From Pelargonium nanum (taxonomy: Eukaryota > Streptophyta > Magnoliopsida > Geraniales > Geraniaceae), in the NCBI GenBank assembly GCA_036897485.1, contig JAYMTF010000287.1:1-41160 (forward strand): a DNA stretch of 41,160 bases, given 5' to 3'. Numbering within the stretch: position 1 is the first letter of the stretch; the number at the start of each line of letters is the position of its first letter. This document shows positions 11,550 through 22,498 of the stretch, piece by piece. The notes under the pieces were generated by a model, which made no database searches, was not told where the DNA came from, and saw only the letters and a list, made by a program, of their open reading frames with translations. The translations under genes and the position numbers were made by a program.

Positions 11550-13067
11550 ATGGACTCTCTTTTGTTCTCTTCCTCACCATTCCACTACAATCAAATTCAA
11601 GCTGGTTTTGCTTTTGATTGTGATTGTGATTATGAGAAAGATGATCAAGCAACACTAATCAATCCAAATTCCCATGAAAACCAACCCCAATCCACCATTT
11701 TCTTCAACCAATTCAACTTCAATCCAATTCCTCAACCCAACAATCCATCACCATCTTCTCTATCTTCCTTGAAGCTCCTCAAAAATTACACTCCAGGCTT
11801 CAAGAAGCTCAAAAGACAAAGAAACAGAGTCCATGACACAAACACCACCCGCAAATCAAAACTCTCCACCGAACAGATCATGAGAGCCGCCGGAGCCAAA
11901 TTCATCAACTCCTCTCTCAAAAGGGTCGGCGCCGGCGACACCTTCTCCGGCGTCTCCGACGACGACCAGAGAGACATTGAGCTCGCCGTCCTCCTCCTCG
12001 CGGCCGCCGAGAAAGTCGGCAACCACCAATTCGACCGAGGAAGCAAATTGTTAACTCATTGCCAGTGGATTGCGTCGCAAAAGACCAACACGGTTCAGAA
12101 AATCGTGTTCCACTTCGCCGGAGCTCTTCGCCTGAGAATCGACAAAGAAACAGGGGAAGTGAAAAACAGAGCACAAATCGATACCAAAATCTCCTACCTT
12201 TCGTGCCATCTCCAGATCCCATTTATTCAGGTAATGCAGTTCACGGGCGTGCAATCGATACTCGAAACCATCGCATTCGCTACAAAGATCCATTTGGTGG
12301 ATCTCGAAATCAGAAGCGGAGTTCAATGGACTGTTTTAATGGCGGCTCTAGCAGATCGCAAGGACCGTCCGATCCAACGGCTCACAATCACCGCAATCGG
12401 AACCAGAGACAAACCCAACATATCCGAAACCGGTCGGAGGCTAGTGAGCTTCGCAGAATCCAAAAACCTCCCATTTTCGTTCAAGACGATTTTTTTATCC
12501 GACATCGAAGAGATCAGAGAAGAAATGTTCGAAATCGAAGAAGACGAGACGGTCGCAATTTACTCTCTTTTGATGCTCAAAACACTGATCTCGAGACCCA
12601 ATTGCTTGGAGAATTTGATGGGCGTGATCAAAAATCTGTACCCTTCGATCATGGTGGTGATCGAAGTGGAAGCGAACCACACGTCGCCGGCGTTCGTGGA
12701 CCGGTTCACGGAGGCTCTGTTTTACTACAGTGCTTATTTTGATTGCTTGGAGGCTTGTATGGAGGAGAGGGACGAGCACAGGGCGGTGGTGGAGGCTCTG
12801 TTTGGGGATGGGATTAGGAACATTGTGGGGGCGGAGGGGGCGGAGAGGACGGCGAGGAGCGTGAAGGTGGAGGTGTGGAGGGCGTTTTTCCGGCGGTTTG
12901 GGATGGTGGAGATTGGGTTCAGCGAGTCGTCGCAGTACCAAGCTAGCTTGGTGGCCAAGAGGTTTGGGCGGGGCGGGTCGTGCACGCTGGAGAAGAATGG
13001 GAAGTGCCTGGTTGTTGGGTGGAAGGGGACGCCGGTTCACTCTGTTTCGGCTTGGAAGTTTAGATAA
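11550..13067 (+). CDS. GRAS family transcriptional regulator (DELLA-related type without a DELLA motif)
   Basis: This intronless ORF encodes 505 aa; most GRAS genes are intronless. The N-terminal 110 residues are Asn/Pro/Ser-rich and low complexity. From about residue 110 the GRAS regions appear in order: KLSTEQIMRAAGAKFINSS, then leucine-rich region I (DIELAVLLLAAAEKVGNHQF). The VHIID motif follows in the form HLVDLEIRSGVQWTVLM (about 249-265). Then come leucine-rich region II, the PFYRE-like block with LFYYSAYFDCLEACM, and the C-terminal SAW block (FSESSQYQASLVAKRF, GKCLVVGWKGTPVHSVSAW). No DELLA or TVHYNP motif is present. GRAS proteins act as nuclear co-regulators; the specific pathway of this member is not known from sequence. 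The 3' third is markedly G-rich. Confidence 0.9.
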   Translation: MDSLLFSSSPFHYNQIQAGFAFDCDCDYEKDDQATLINPNSHENQPQSTIFFNQFNFNPIPQPNNPSPSSLSSLKLLKNYTPGFKKLKRQRNRVHDTNTTRKSKLSTEQIMRAAGAKFINSSLKRVGAGDTFSGVSDDDQRDIELAVLLLAAAEKVGNHQFDRGSKLLTHCQWIASQKTNTVQKIVFHFAGALRLRIDKETGEVKNRAQIDTKISYLSCHLQIPFIQVMQFTGVQSILETIAFATKIHLVDLEIRSGVQWTVLMAALADRKDRPIQRLTITAIGTRDKPNISETGRRLVSFAESKNLPFSFKTIFLSDIEEIREEMFEIEEDETVAIYSLLMLKTLISRPNCLENLMGVIKNLYPSIMVVIEVEANHTSPAFVDRFTEALFYYSAYFDCLEACMEERDEHRAVVEALFGDGIRNIVGAEGAERTARSVKVEVWRAFFRRFGMVEIGFSESSQYQASLVAKRFGRGGSCTLEKNGKCLVVGWKGTPVHSVSAWKFR

Positions 13068-14284
13068 ATTGGACCGGACCGGAAATGTTCGATTAGGACC
13101 GGAATTGTATTGTCACGAAATAAGTACGATAACTGAGTTTAATTTTTGTCTCAAAGATAACTGTATTGTTTCTTGTTTTAGTAAGCTAGTTATGCATGAA
13201 TTATCAATAATGTCCCTACAATAAGTTAGTTGATATTTCGTGGTCATGCGGATGAACGCAGCAAGAGCTTGGATGTGTGTAACTTAGAAGTCAAGGTGTA
13301 TGTATATGAGATTTTTCAATGCTGATTGGTTAAGAGATTCACGGATTCTGATGTACGTAGAAAACTTTTAAATACATCGAATCTCGTCATGAGCAAAACC
13401 GTATAGATCGTGCCTCGAATTTGAGCCATCATACAAAGAATTGGGCCGCTGAAAGTGTAGTAAGTGGATAACCCACGATTTTGCGTCAGCTTGGTACCAA
13501 ATTTGAAATGTTATCTTTTTTTTTTTTTCAGGTTCCGCCATAAGCTGACGTGCCAAGTTCTCGGTGGTCCAATAAATGTAGATCATCACAATTTGTATCA
13601 AATTGTATGAAGATTAAACAAATACAAAAATGAATAGTAAACCGGCCAATTTGAAATAAAACAAATATTAAATATACTACTTTGAAGAGTAATCTTTCAA
13701 AAATCTTTATAAGTGACTTTAACCCGATATCCCAAGTATGAATATCGACTATCAAGCATCTGTACTGCTCAGTCAATGGGGTCGTCGAGAATCTATTTAA
13801 TTTTAATTGAGCTTATTTGGGCTAGGATTTTTGTAAATCAGCTCCGAATTTGGGCCATCTGTGTGGGCCGAAGATTGTAAAGCAAGCCCATATGAAAGTA
13901 TCCACCGGCTCTAAGACAAGAACATTTTCTGACCAGCACGAACCTGATCCGCCCTAATAAATCACCTGGTTGGATCAATCTGGTCCGTCCGCAGCACTGT
14001 CTTTCTATGCGGGCCCACTACCTCAACGGCTGAGACGCGGCCAGGTGTCAAAAGCTGACTCCAAATAAAACGGGTTGGCGAGTCAAGCCCCGCCATTTAT
14101 ATTTGGCCACATCACTCACACAGTACACATGTGTCAGTACTGTCCTCGATTTCTTCATTTTTTCTCTCTTTCACACATTACACACACACACTCCAGAGCC
14201 TCTCTTCTCTCTCCACTCCCTACTCCATGATCGTCTCGATTCGAGCTCACAACAGAGCAACCAGAGCGAGAGCTGAGAGCAACT
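13068..14284. other. Intergenic region and promoter/leader of the SWINGER-like gene
   Basis: The first 200 bp are the GRAS 3' flank. From 13.2 to 13.8 kb I see no gene. The following part contains GGGCC/GGCCC-type motifs (GGGCCATCTGTGTGGGCC near 13852; GCGGGCCCAC near 14008). A TATA-like CCATTTATATTTGG lies near 14092-14105, and a CT-rich leader precedes the ATG at 14285. Confidence 0.45.
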
Positions 14285-17200
14285 ATGCTGTCCAGAGCCA
14301 CCGATTCTGCTCCTGAACTCAGAGTAAGAGTTTTCTTCTCAATTTCAATCTCATGGTTTTGAATTTGTTTATGTTCTCTAAGCGAGTTTGGTTTCGATTT
14401 TGATTCTACTGGTGCTCGTTTGTCATCATTTTTTGTTCTATGATTTGGAGTCACTTGATTCTATGATCTACTTGCTTTTTGTGGTGGTTCTTGTGTAATT
14501 TGGTCAGAAGCATCAATTCACTGTTTATGCTTGAATTCTGGTTCCTTCTGCGTGAGGTTTTATTGTATTCTGGTATTCCAGTATCATTTGCTTAGTTTTC
14601 TCGGAGTTAGTGTTTGTTTTTGTTAGCCGAGTGATATTGATTTTGATTCTAGTGATGCTCGTTTGTTGTCATTTTTGTTCTATGATTTGGAATCACTTGA
14701 TTCTTTGATTTGGTTGCTTTTTGTTATAATTCTTGTGTAATTTGGTCAGAAGCATAAGTTCACAATTTATGGAGGAATTAATGCTTGATTTCCGGTTCCT
14801 TCTACGTGAGGTTTTATTGTTTTTTGGAATTTCAGTATTCAGTTTAAGTGCCAATCTCGTCTAGAAAGAGATTTTAGGCTTTCTCCGTCATTTGTTTAGT
14901 TTTCTCGGAGTTTGAGTTCGTTTCTGTTATCTGAGTGATTTTGATTCTACTGATGCTCGATTGTTATCATTGTTATTCTATAATTTGGAATCACTTGATT
15001 CTTTGATTTAGTTGCTTTTTTTATTGTAATTCTTGTATAATTTGGTCAGAAGTTAAATTCACAGTTTATGGAGGAATTTATGCTTGAATTCTGGTTGTTT
15101 CTGTGTGAGGTTTTATAGTGTTTTGGAATTTCAGGTATTTATTTTAAAGTGTCAACCTCGTCTAGAAAGAGATTTTAGAATTTCTCCATCATTTGCTTTG
15201 TTTTCTCAGAGTTAGAATTCTCTTCACAATCTCCTGATTTTTAGTTTGGTTTTTCTCTCTGAGTGATTTTGACTGTGATTCTACTGTACTCGTTTTTTTA
15301 TCATCATTTTGGACAATTGGAGTCACTTGATTCTCTGATTTAGTTGATTTTTGTTGGAATTCGTGTAGAATTTCATTAGGTTTGAAACTGGTGTTCTGTT
15401 GTTTATGAATTCACAATTTATGCTTGTATTCTGGTTCCTTCTACGTGAGGTATTATTGTATTTTGGAATTTTCGTATTCAGTTAAGTGTCAACCTTGTTA
15501 GGAAGAGATTTTAGGCTTTCTCCATTATTTGCTTAGTTTTCTCGAGTCAGAATTCTATTCTCAATCTCCTGATTTTAAGTTTGTTTTTGTTATCTGAGTG
15601 ATTTTGATTCTACTGATACTCGTTCGTCATCATTGTTCTATGATTTGGAGTCACTTGATTCTCTGATTGGAATTTGTGTAGAATTTGTGCAGAAGCTCCT
15701 ATTTTCAATTTGATTTTGTTTTGAGTGAGTTTGATTTTGATTCTATTGATACTCGTTGGTTATCATTGTTGTTCTATGATTTGGAGTCACTTGATTATCT
15801 GATTTAATTGCTTTTTGTTGGGGTTTGTGTAGAATTTGCTTATTAGGAATGCAATGGTTTCTTCTACTTGAGGGTTTATTGTATTCTGGAATTTCAATAT
15901 TCAGTGTCAACCTCGTCTAGGAAGAGATTTTAGGCTTCCTCCATCATTTTAAAGTTTTCTCAGGAACCAAACAGCCTCATTTGGGACTAGAAAGTTGATG
16001 TCACATGATGAATTATTTGTATGTGTGTTTTTTCCGCTGATGGCTAGATGTTAGGAATTGGAAAAGCTGATTAGTTGTGCTTTTGCATATATTTAAAGTT
16101 GCAGTTACATGGTGAACAGTCTAGTGAGGATGTTGGAGACTTATGGGCTAAGATTGGTCAGCTTCAAAAGCAAATTCAAGAAGAGAGAGCTGTTTCAGTC
16201 AAAGTAAGTCATTTGCAGTTCTGTACTATACTTCTTTTATACTTATTTTGTGGCTGTTTTAGAGGTTGATGTTATCTTTACATGATTGCATTTCTTTGTA
16301 TCTATTGGGGATTGGTTGTAAATACACTCCCTATGATGCGGATTTGTTTTGATAGCAATAAATTACCTTATATTGAACATGGATGATCTTAAATTGTTTT
16401 TCCCCCTTTTGTATATAAAGAAGGAAGATCATTGATAATCTCTTATTTGGTGAATATGATGGCTAATATTATTCATGATTATATTGTGCATAGGAAAAAC
16501 TTGAGAAGAATCGTAAGAAACTAGAAGGTCATGTTTCTAAGCTCATATCAGAGGCATCAAGCAAGAATGGATCTGCTAGAATGCTGTCTTCCAGAATTTC
16601 AAATCCTCTCAGCAAATTTAGTGGCTTTATTCAAGGATCAGGAGGTAAAGACTACATAAGCAGCCATGAAGTTGTATCCTCAACTACTATCAAGCTTCCA
16701 CTTTCAGACAAATTACCTCCCTATACTAGCTGGGTATTTTTGGATAGGTATGAGATTGTATATTATCCTTTAACTTGAAGGGGTCTCTTATTGATCATGA
16801 AATTTCTTATTCATCTGAACAGAAGTTCAACATTATATTTCTTAAAATTTAGCCATCAATTACATCACGTGGATATTATACTTGAAGGGGTCTCTTATTA
16901 ATAATGAAATTTCTTATTGATCTCAATATAAGTTCAACATTGTATTTCTTAAAGTTTAGCCGTCAATTACATCATGTAGATATTATTTATTTTATTTTGA
17001 CTGTCGCTTGGCAATGTTTTTTCTCTTTTACATATGACAATAGTATTATAGCTCTTTTTATCTCAATTTTACCCCCCACACAGCACAGAAATCAGAGAAT
17101 GGCTGATGACCAATCAGTGGCTGGAAGAAGGCAGATCTACTATGATGAAGATGGCAGTGAAGCACTAATCAGTAGTGACAGTGAGGATGATATTACAGAA

Positions 17201-20200
17201 CTCGAGGAAGAGAAACATGATTTTTCTGAGAACGAGGACCGAATATTGTGGTAAGTTTCTGATGAGATGGGAGGTTGCAATACCATATTTATCTTGTTCT
17301 AAAGAAATATGGACTGCAGAACTTAGTGATCTAATACCATATTTATCTAATTATCTCGTTCTAGAGTCAAAATAGAACTTCACATATCCCCTTATCTTAG
17401 CAGCATCTATATTTTTTAGATAATTATAAACTTTCAGTACAGAGATGCTGTTATTAACCTGTCATTTCAGACAACCATTTGAATACTAACATGGCACAAA
17501 TATGCAAGCCTAATATACTGTTGTCAGTTATCTTTCACACTGATTACTTTCTTAATCTTTCTCTCTTGAATTTGGCAGGACGGCCTTCCAAGAATATGGG
17601 CTAGGGGAGGAGGTTTTCGACATTGTGAGCCAGTTTATTGGAGGCACCAGATCAGAAATGCAGGTATTCTATTTTGGCATGAGAATGTGATAATTAAGCT
17701 GTTGGTGTTTACATTAATGATTTGTAAGTGGTTAGTTTATTTTATTTTTCGCAAGCTTATCATATTATTGCCGAGAGATGTGGTTGATTCTGAGATTTGC
17801 AGGAACGATACAACATGCTTAAGGAAAAGTATCACCAGAAACATGATCTAAACCTTAAAGATTCTGGGGAATCTGAATTTGATAGGGGAATTCTTCTAGA
17901 CAAGACCCTTAGTGCCGCTTTAGATTCTTTTGATAATCTTTTTTGCCGTCGCTGCTTGGTAAGCTGTGGTCTCAGACCTTTTGCTGTCTTATAGAGTAGC
18001 ATTAATATCACAGTGCATATTCCTTAATTTGTTTCTGCATCCATGCTTCTCTTCTTACCCTCCAACAGGTGTTTGACTGCCGTCTGCATGGCTGTTCTCA
18101 AAGTTTAATCAGTCCTGTAAGCACTAGTCATCTTTATATCTTTTCAACTTAGTCTTAAATTTGTATGATTTATTAATATATTGAAGCTTTACTTGACAGA
18201 GTGAAAGGCACACAAATTGGTCTGACCGTGACGAAAGAAAACCTTGCAGTGATCAGTGTTACCTTCAGGTAAGGCTTTGCATTTTTCTTTAAACAATTAT
18301 AATTGATTCATTCAATGTTGATTCTTAGTCAATTATAAGATCAGCAACCAACTGCCTTTTGTTATGTCTCAGAAGTTGATATCTCGGGTTATGGGTTGAT
18401 ATGAACTGTAGATAGGGATTGTGGCTGACTTGCTTCCGTTACATATCTGGGGAATTAATATTAGTATTGTCTCCATTTTTCTTTTGATTTCTGCCATTTA
18501 TGGACAGGATGATTTCAAATCCAACTTCGATGTCAACATCTTGCAATTAAGATTTGTCAAAGACTTGCCAGCAAGTTCAGATAGTAATGCCTTGGTTTTA
18601 ATGCAAAGTACAGCTTTGGAAGAGAAAGAGAGGAAGTCAGCATCCCCTATCGCTGAAGAACAGAGTGGTAATGATAATAGAAATATTGTACAAGATGAAA
18701 TATTCATTTCTCAGAATGTAACACCTGTTACTTCAGAAGCCATTGCTACATCAGAAGTTGCCTCAGGTGCTTTATATTTGGATGGGCCTGTCGCTTCAAC
18801 ATCCCAGCACGAAAGTGCTGGAAAGCGCAAGATCATAAATGACACAGATATAGTGGTACACAGCACAGTAACAGTTTCTGATGATTCCCATGGTGCTAGT
18901 AAAAAACAGAAAAAAATGGTATCTTTGGATCTAGTGACCACAGCTGATGAAGTTATATCAATTACTGATCATATCACTAATGTGAAGGACAATACCACAG
19001 ATACCCCAAAGGAAATCATAGAAAGGCCTGAAGTGAAGCAATTGTCCACTTCTGTGAAGGATCAAGTTGAAGGGATGATGAGCACCTCTACGTGGAAACC
19101 AATTGAGAAAGAATTATATTTGAAGGGAATAGAGATATTTGGGAGAAACAGGTATTTGGATATTAACTAGGATAATATGAGTAATTCCTTTTACACTGCA
19201 TGTGCCCATAAAGGATAGGGTAGTCCGTAGTCGTAGATTGTTTGATTATAATTACCATGTTAAATTCTACGAGCAATGCTAGCTGCACTTTCGTTTGAAC
19301 TAGGATAATATGTGCAATTCCTTTTAGTGTTTGTACTTACAGTTGTAACTTTTGCTTTGCAGTTGCCTTATAGCCAGGAACTTACTTTCCGGCCTGAAAA
19401 CTTGCATAGAGATATCCAGATACATGTGTGACAATGGAGCTTCAACAGCTCATAGATCTGCAATTGCATCAAGTTCATTACTTGAGGATAATGGGAAAAC
19501 TGATGCAGATACTGTATGTATTATATTTACTTCACAATATCCGCTATTAGAATCTGGCAAGCTAATTCTGCACTATAATAATCTTTATTGGCATTACCTG
19601 TTAATTTGTCTATGAAGGAGCAAGAGAAGCCGACAAGGTCTCGTATGTTTCGTAGAAAAGGCAGAACACAAAAGCTTAAATATTCTTGGAAATCCACTGG
19701 TCACCCAACAATTTGGAAAAGAATAGCAGATGGCAAAAACAGTTCACGTAAGCAATACACACCATGCGGATGTCAGCCTGTGTGTGGAAAGCAATGCCCT
19801 TGTCAATATAATGGAACTTGCTGTGAAAAATACTGTGGGTATGTTCAATTGTATTTTAAGTATAGTAAATGCATATAGCTATTGCTACAATACTTCATAT
19901 TTTACATGACCGAAAGTAATTTTAAATGGTAAAATATGTTTTGAGTTTTATAACAAAAAGGTTAAACTGTTAAAGTTGCCTATATTGCTTTTTGAAGGCT
20001 GATTTTAGTTACTTAAGTGAATCATTTATGTGGATATGTTACTATAATTGCATTAGATTTTATATGGAACATAGTATATGAGCTATTGATTTAGTTTAAG
20101 TAGACTTAATTTGCTAAGGTTTCTAGTCATCCATAATCCAATTGGCTACCGTGTCTTTAGTTGCTCGAAGAGTTGCAAAAATCGTTTTAGAGGATGCCAT

Positions 20201-21737
20201 TGTGCAAAGAGCCAATGCAGAAGCCGGCAATGCCCATGCTTTGCTGCTGGACGTGAATGTGACCCTGATGTGTGCCGAAATTGTTGGGTCAGGTAATGAC
20301 TCTATGTTTAAACTTTGACGAGCATAAAAGTATATGTTATTATGAAGTTTTTGTTTTTCCATATTTGTTTGTGACTTAATACTTGAAGCAGTTGTGGAGA
20401 TGGTTCGTTAGGGGAGCCACCCAGACGTGGAGAGGGCCAATGTGGAAACATGAGGCTCCTTTTAAGGCAACAGCAGAGGGTGAGCAACACTGATTGTTTC
20501 TTTTATTTGTGAAATGATAGGAGGAACCATACATTTTGACTTCTTTCTTCTTCCTCCTCTTTTTTCGGTTGCAGATCATTTTGGGGAAGTCCGATGTTTC
20601 TGGATGGGGAGCTTTTCTGAAGGTTAGAAGATTAGTTGTCCTCCTTTTTCTCCATATGGATAATTTCAAATTCCGATCTTTGAATTGATGTATGATTTCA
20701 GAACCCAGTCAATAAGAATGATTACCTTGGGGAATACACTGGTGAACTGATATCCCATCGAGAAGCAGATAAGCGTGGAAAAATTTACGATCGTGCTAAT
20801 TCATCTTTTCTTTTTGACTTGAATGATCAGGTAAGCTTCACTATTATTCATGCTCAAATGTTTAACAAGAACACAGCACTTTCATGAACGTGTAACACGA
20901 CATAACACGCCTAACACGTTTTAGTAAATTGATTGGGTTGGCATGACACAATCCAACACTCTTAGCTTAGCACGACTCGACACATTTGGCACGATATGAA
21001 CTTATATGTTTTAGCACAACATGACCTGACATGATTAAATATCACAAATTTTATTTGTTTAACTTATTTTAAGTATATCATATTCATTTTTCAACTAAGC
21101 CAACTAGCATACAAAAAAGCCTATAATTCAAACTAAGTTCAATTGGTTTGTGGTAAAATTACAATTATAACCCTAAACATGCATGTTGTTTGTGTCCTGT
21201 TGTGTCAATTGTGTGTGCATGTCTTACGAGCCCAACACGAACATGACATGAATACAAATTTACTCTGACCAAACATGCTTATTTTGTGTTGCCCTCGTGT
21301 TGAGTCACGTGTCATGACCCACATTCCCAGCTCTAGGTAGCTTCACATCCAACCATTGAAACCTCAAAGTTTCTATCTTGTTCTTTACAGTACGTCGTTG
21401 ATGCTTACCGCAAAGGAGACAAGCTGAAATTCGCAAATCACTCTTCAAACCCAAACTGCTACGCAAAGGTAAATGATCCCAACACTCAATGCTATTTCAC
21501 ACATTCATTCTCATAATTGAGCTAATACACATTAAGCTTCCGCAGGTCATGCTGGTGGCAGGAGATCATCGAGTGGGGATTTTCGCCAAGGAGCACATCG
21601 AAGCCAGTGAGGAGCTCTTCTACGACTATTGTTACGGGCCAAACGAAGCACCAGTTTGGGCTCGCAAACCTGAGGGTTCCAAGAGAGACGACTCATCAGT
21701 TTCTCAAGGTAGAGCGAAAAAACACCAATCCCATTGA
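14285..21737 (+). CDS. SWN: E(z)-type histone H3K27 methyltransferase, SWINGER/EZA1-like
   Basis: Seventeen coding exons: 14285-14323, 16105-16203, 16494-16747, 17089-17250, 17579-17663, 17803-17958, 18069-18116, 18200-18268, 18508-19151, 19363-19513, 19618-19838, 20161-20292, 20392-20479, 20575-20622, 20702-20830, 21391-21468, 21546-21737. All junctions are GT-AG and in phase, giving 864 aa. Landmarks: EZD-like [20 protein letters not shown] (about 130), [19 protein letters not shown] (about 257-276), a SANT-like segment (about 495-545), a Cys-rich CXC region (about 600-695) and SET (717-835). SET motifs are GWGAF (726-730), NHSSNPNC (791-798) and FYDY (826-829). The C-terminus ([15 protein letters not shown]) is that of SWINGER rather than CURLY LEAF. 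Family role: catalytic subunit of Polycomb PRC2 in the nucleus. The variable stretch before SANT (exon 9) and its acceptor at 18508 are the least certain. Confidence 0.93.
14390..15960 (+). repeat. Degenerate tandem array of about six copies in intron 1 of the SWINGER-like gene
   Basis: The motif TATGATTTGGAGTCACTTGA, or a close variant, recurs near 14438, 14680, 14978, 15315, 15638 and 15776. Each is preceded by GATTTTGATTCTACTGATGC-like sequence. Most are followed by matching blocks such as TTCTGGTTCCTTCTGCGTGAG, GTCAACCTCGTCTAG and GAGATTTTAGGCTTTCTCC. Spacing is about 240-340 bp, with a shortened copy (about 138 bp) at 15638-15776. The array fills most of the 1.78-kb first intron (14324-16104). 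Confidence 0.85.
16773..16986 (+). repeat. 107-bp tandem duplication in intron 3 of the SWINGER-like gene
   Basis: ACTTGAAGGGGTCTCTTATT starts at 16773 and again at 16880. The two copies then run in parallel through AAATTTCTTATT, AAGTTCAACATT and GTCAATTACATCA / ATCAATTACATCA, with about 10% differences. Confidence 0.88.
20835..21340. mobile_element. Probable nonautonomous hAT-like element in intron 15, next to the splice donor
   Basis: The intron is filled with ACACGA/CGTGT-rich sequence. It is ordered as an imperfect inverted repeat: TAACACGCCTAACACG and GACCTGACATG on the left, CCTCGTGTTGAGTCACGTG on the right. The right end reads TGACCCACATTCCCAGCTCTA, whose reverse complement starts TAGAGCTGG as in a common plant hAT-related repeat. 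The host sequence GGTAAGCTTCAC at the exon-15 donor (20830-20841) reappears as GGTAGCTTCAC at 21337-21347, as a target-site duplication would. The left terminus is degraded, so the family call is tentative. Confidence 0.5.
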
Positions 21738-22498
21738 GACTTACTATTTATAGCACCCATTTGAAGAGATACATCTTCCTGAACAATCCTATATAAGTTG
21801 TGGCAAAATTTGTATATTGCATATATGCCAGATTGCGGTTTCAGGCAAGGTAAAGTAAAACAATAATGCTCCTTGGTTTACAAGGCTGAACGGTATAAAA
21901 CATAATTAATTGTTTGCAAATAAGCTAGGAATAATATTTCTAGCGAAAGGTATAGGAGTTCGATAATGTTGCGTCGAGGACATTTGTAATTGATTCCCAT
22001 TTGGAGGGAATTTATAAAGTTCATGCGGGTTTTGTAGTATTATACATTTTAGAGTGTGATATATGCCATTTCTATGTAAAGTGAAAGTAGTATGAGATTA
22101 ATAGCTTGTAATTTATTATAGGGGAAGATGTTTTTGCACTCTTTCAACTATTTGTTCTCTCTAGGTTCAAGTACTCAACCATTATCCAGACATACTTTTT
22201 ATTTTAAAATAACCTAAGCCAAACTAGTCATCTCAAAAGATAAAAAGGTAATTTTTCAAAAAATCATATTTATATGCCAAAATTTATAAATTTTTTAAAG
22301 CACAACCTTAAAATAAAAAATTAACAGAATAGGGTCCCACGTAAAAAAAATGATGGTGCTACAATATAGGAAATTGTGGCATGGTGCATTAATTTGAAGT
22401 GTAACAAAGCTAAAAATCATTGAGAACCAGAATATTACAAAACCTGCAAAACTAATACATGCAGAAAGAATTGAAAGAATTTACAGTTTATGGGAAAA
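21738..22498. other. Convergent 3' UTR region between the SWINGER-like and TBL genes
   Basis: AT-rich sequence without coding potential. About 21738-22110 is probably the 3' UTR of the SWINGER-like gene, and the right part that of the minus-strand TBL gene. No mobile-element ends were identified. Confidence 0.45.

Noticed and set aside
12051..13040. Several long ORFs on both strands overlapping the GRAS gene (Arg/His-rich translations)
   Set aside because: They are other-frame readings of a GC-rich GRAS coding region; the GRAS frame alone shows all family motifs.
1483..21737. Functional clustering of two chromatin genes (an INO80-type subunit and an E(z) methyltransferase)
   Set aside because: They are 9 kb apart with unrelated genes between and separate promoters; proximity is most likely chance.
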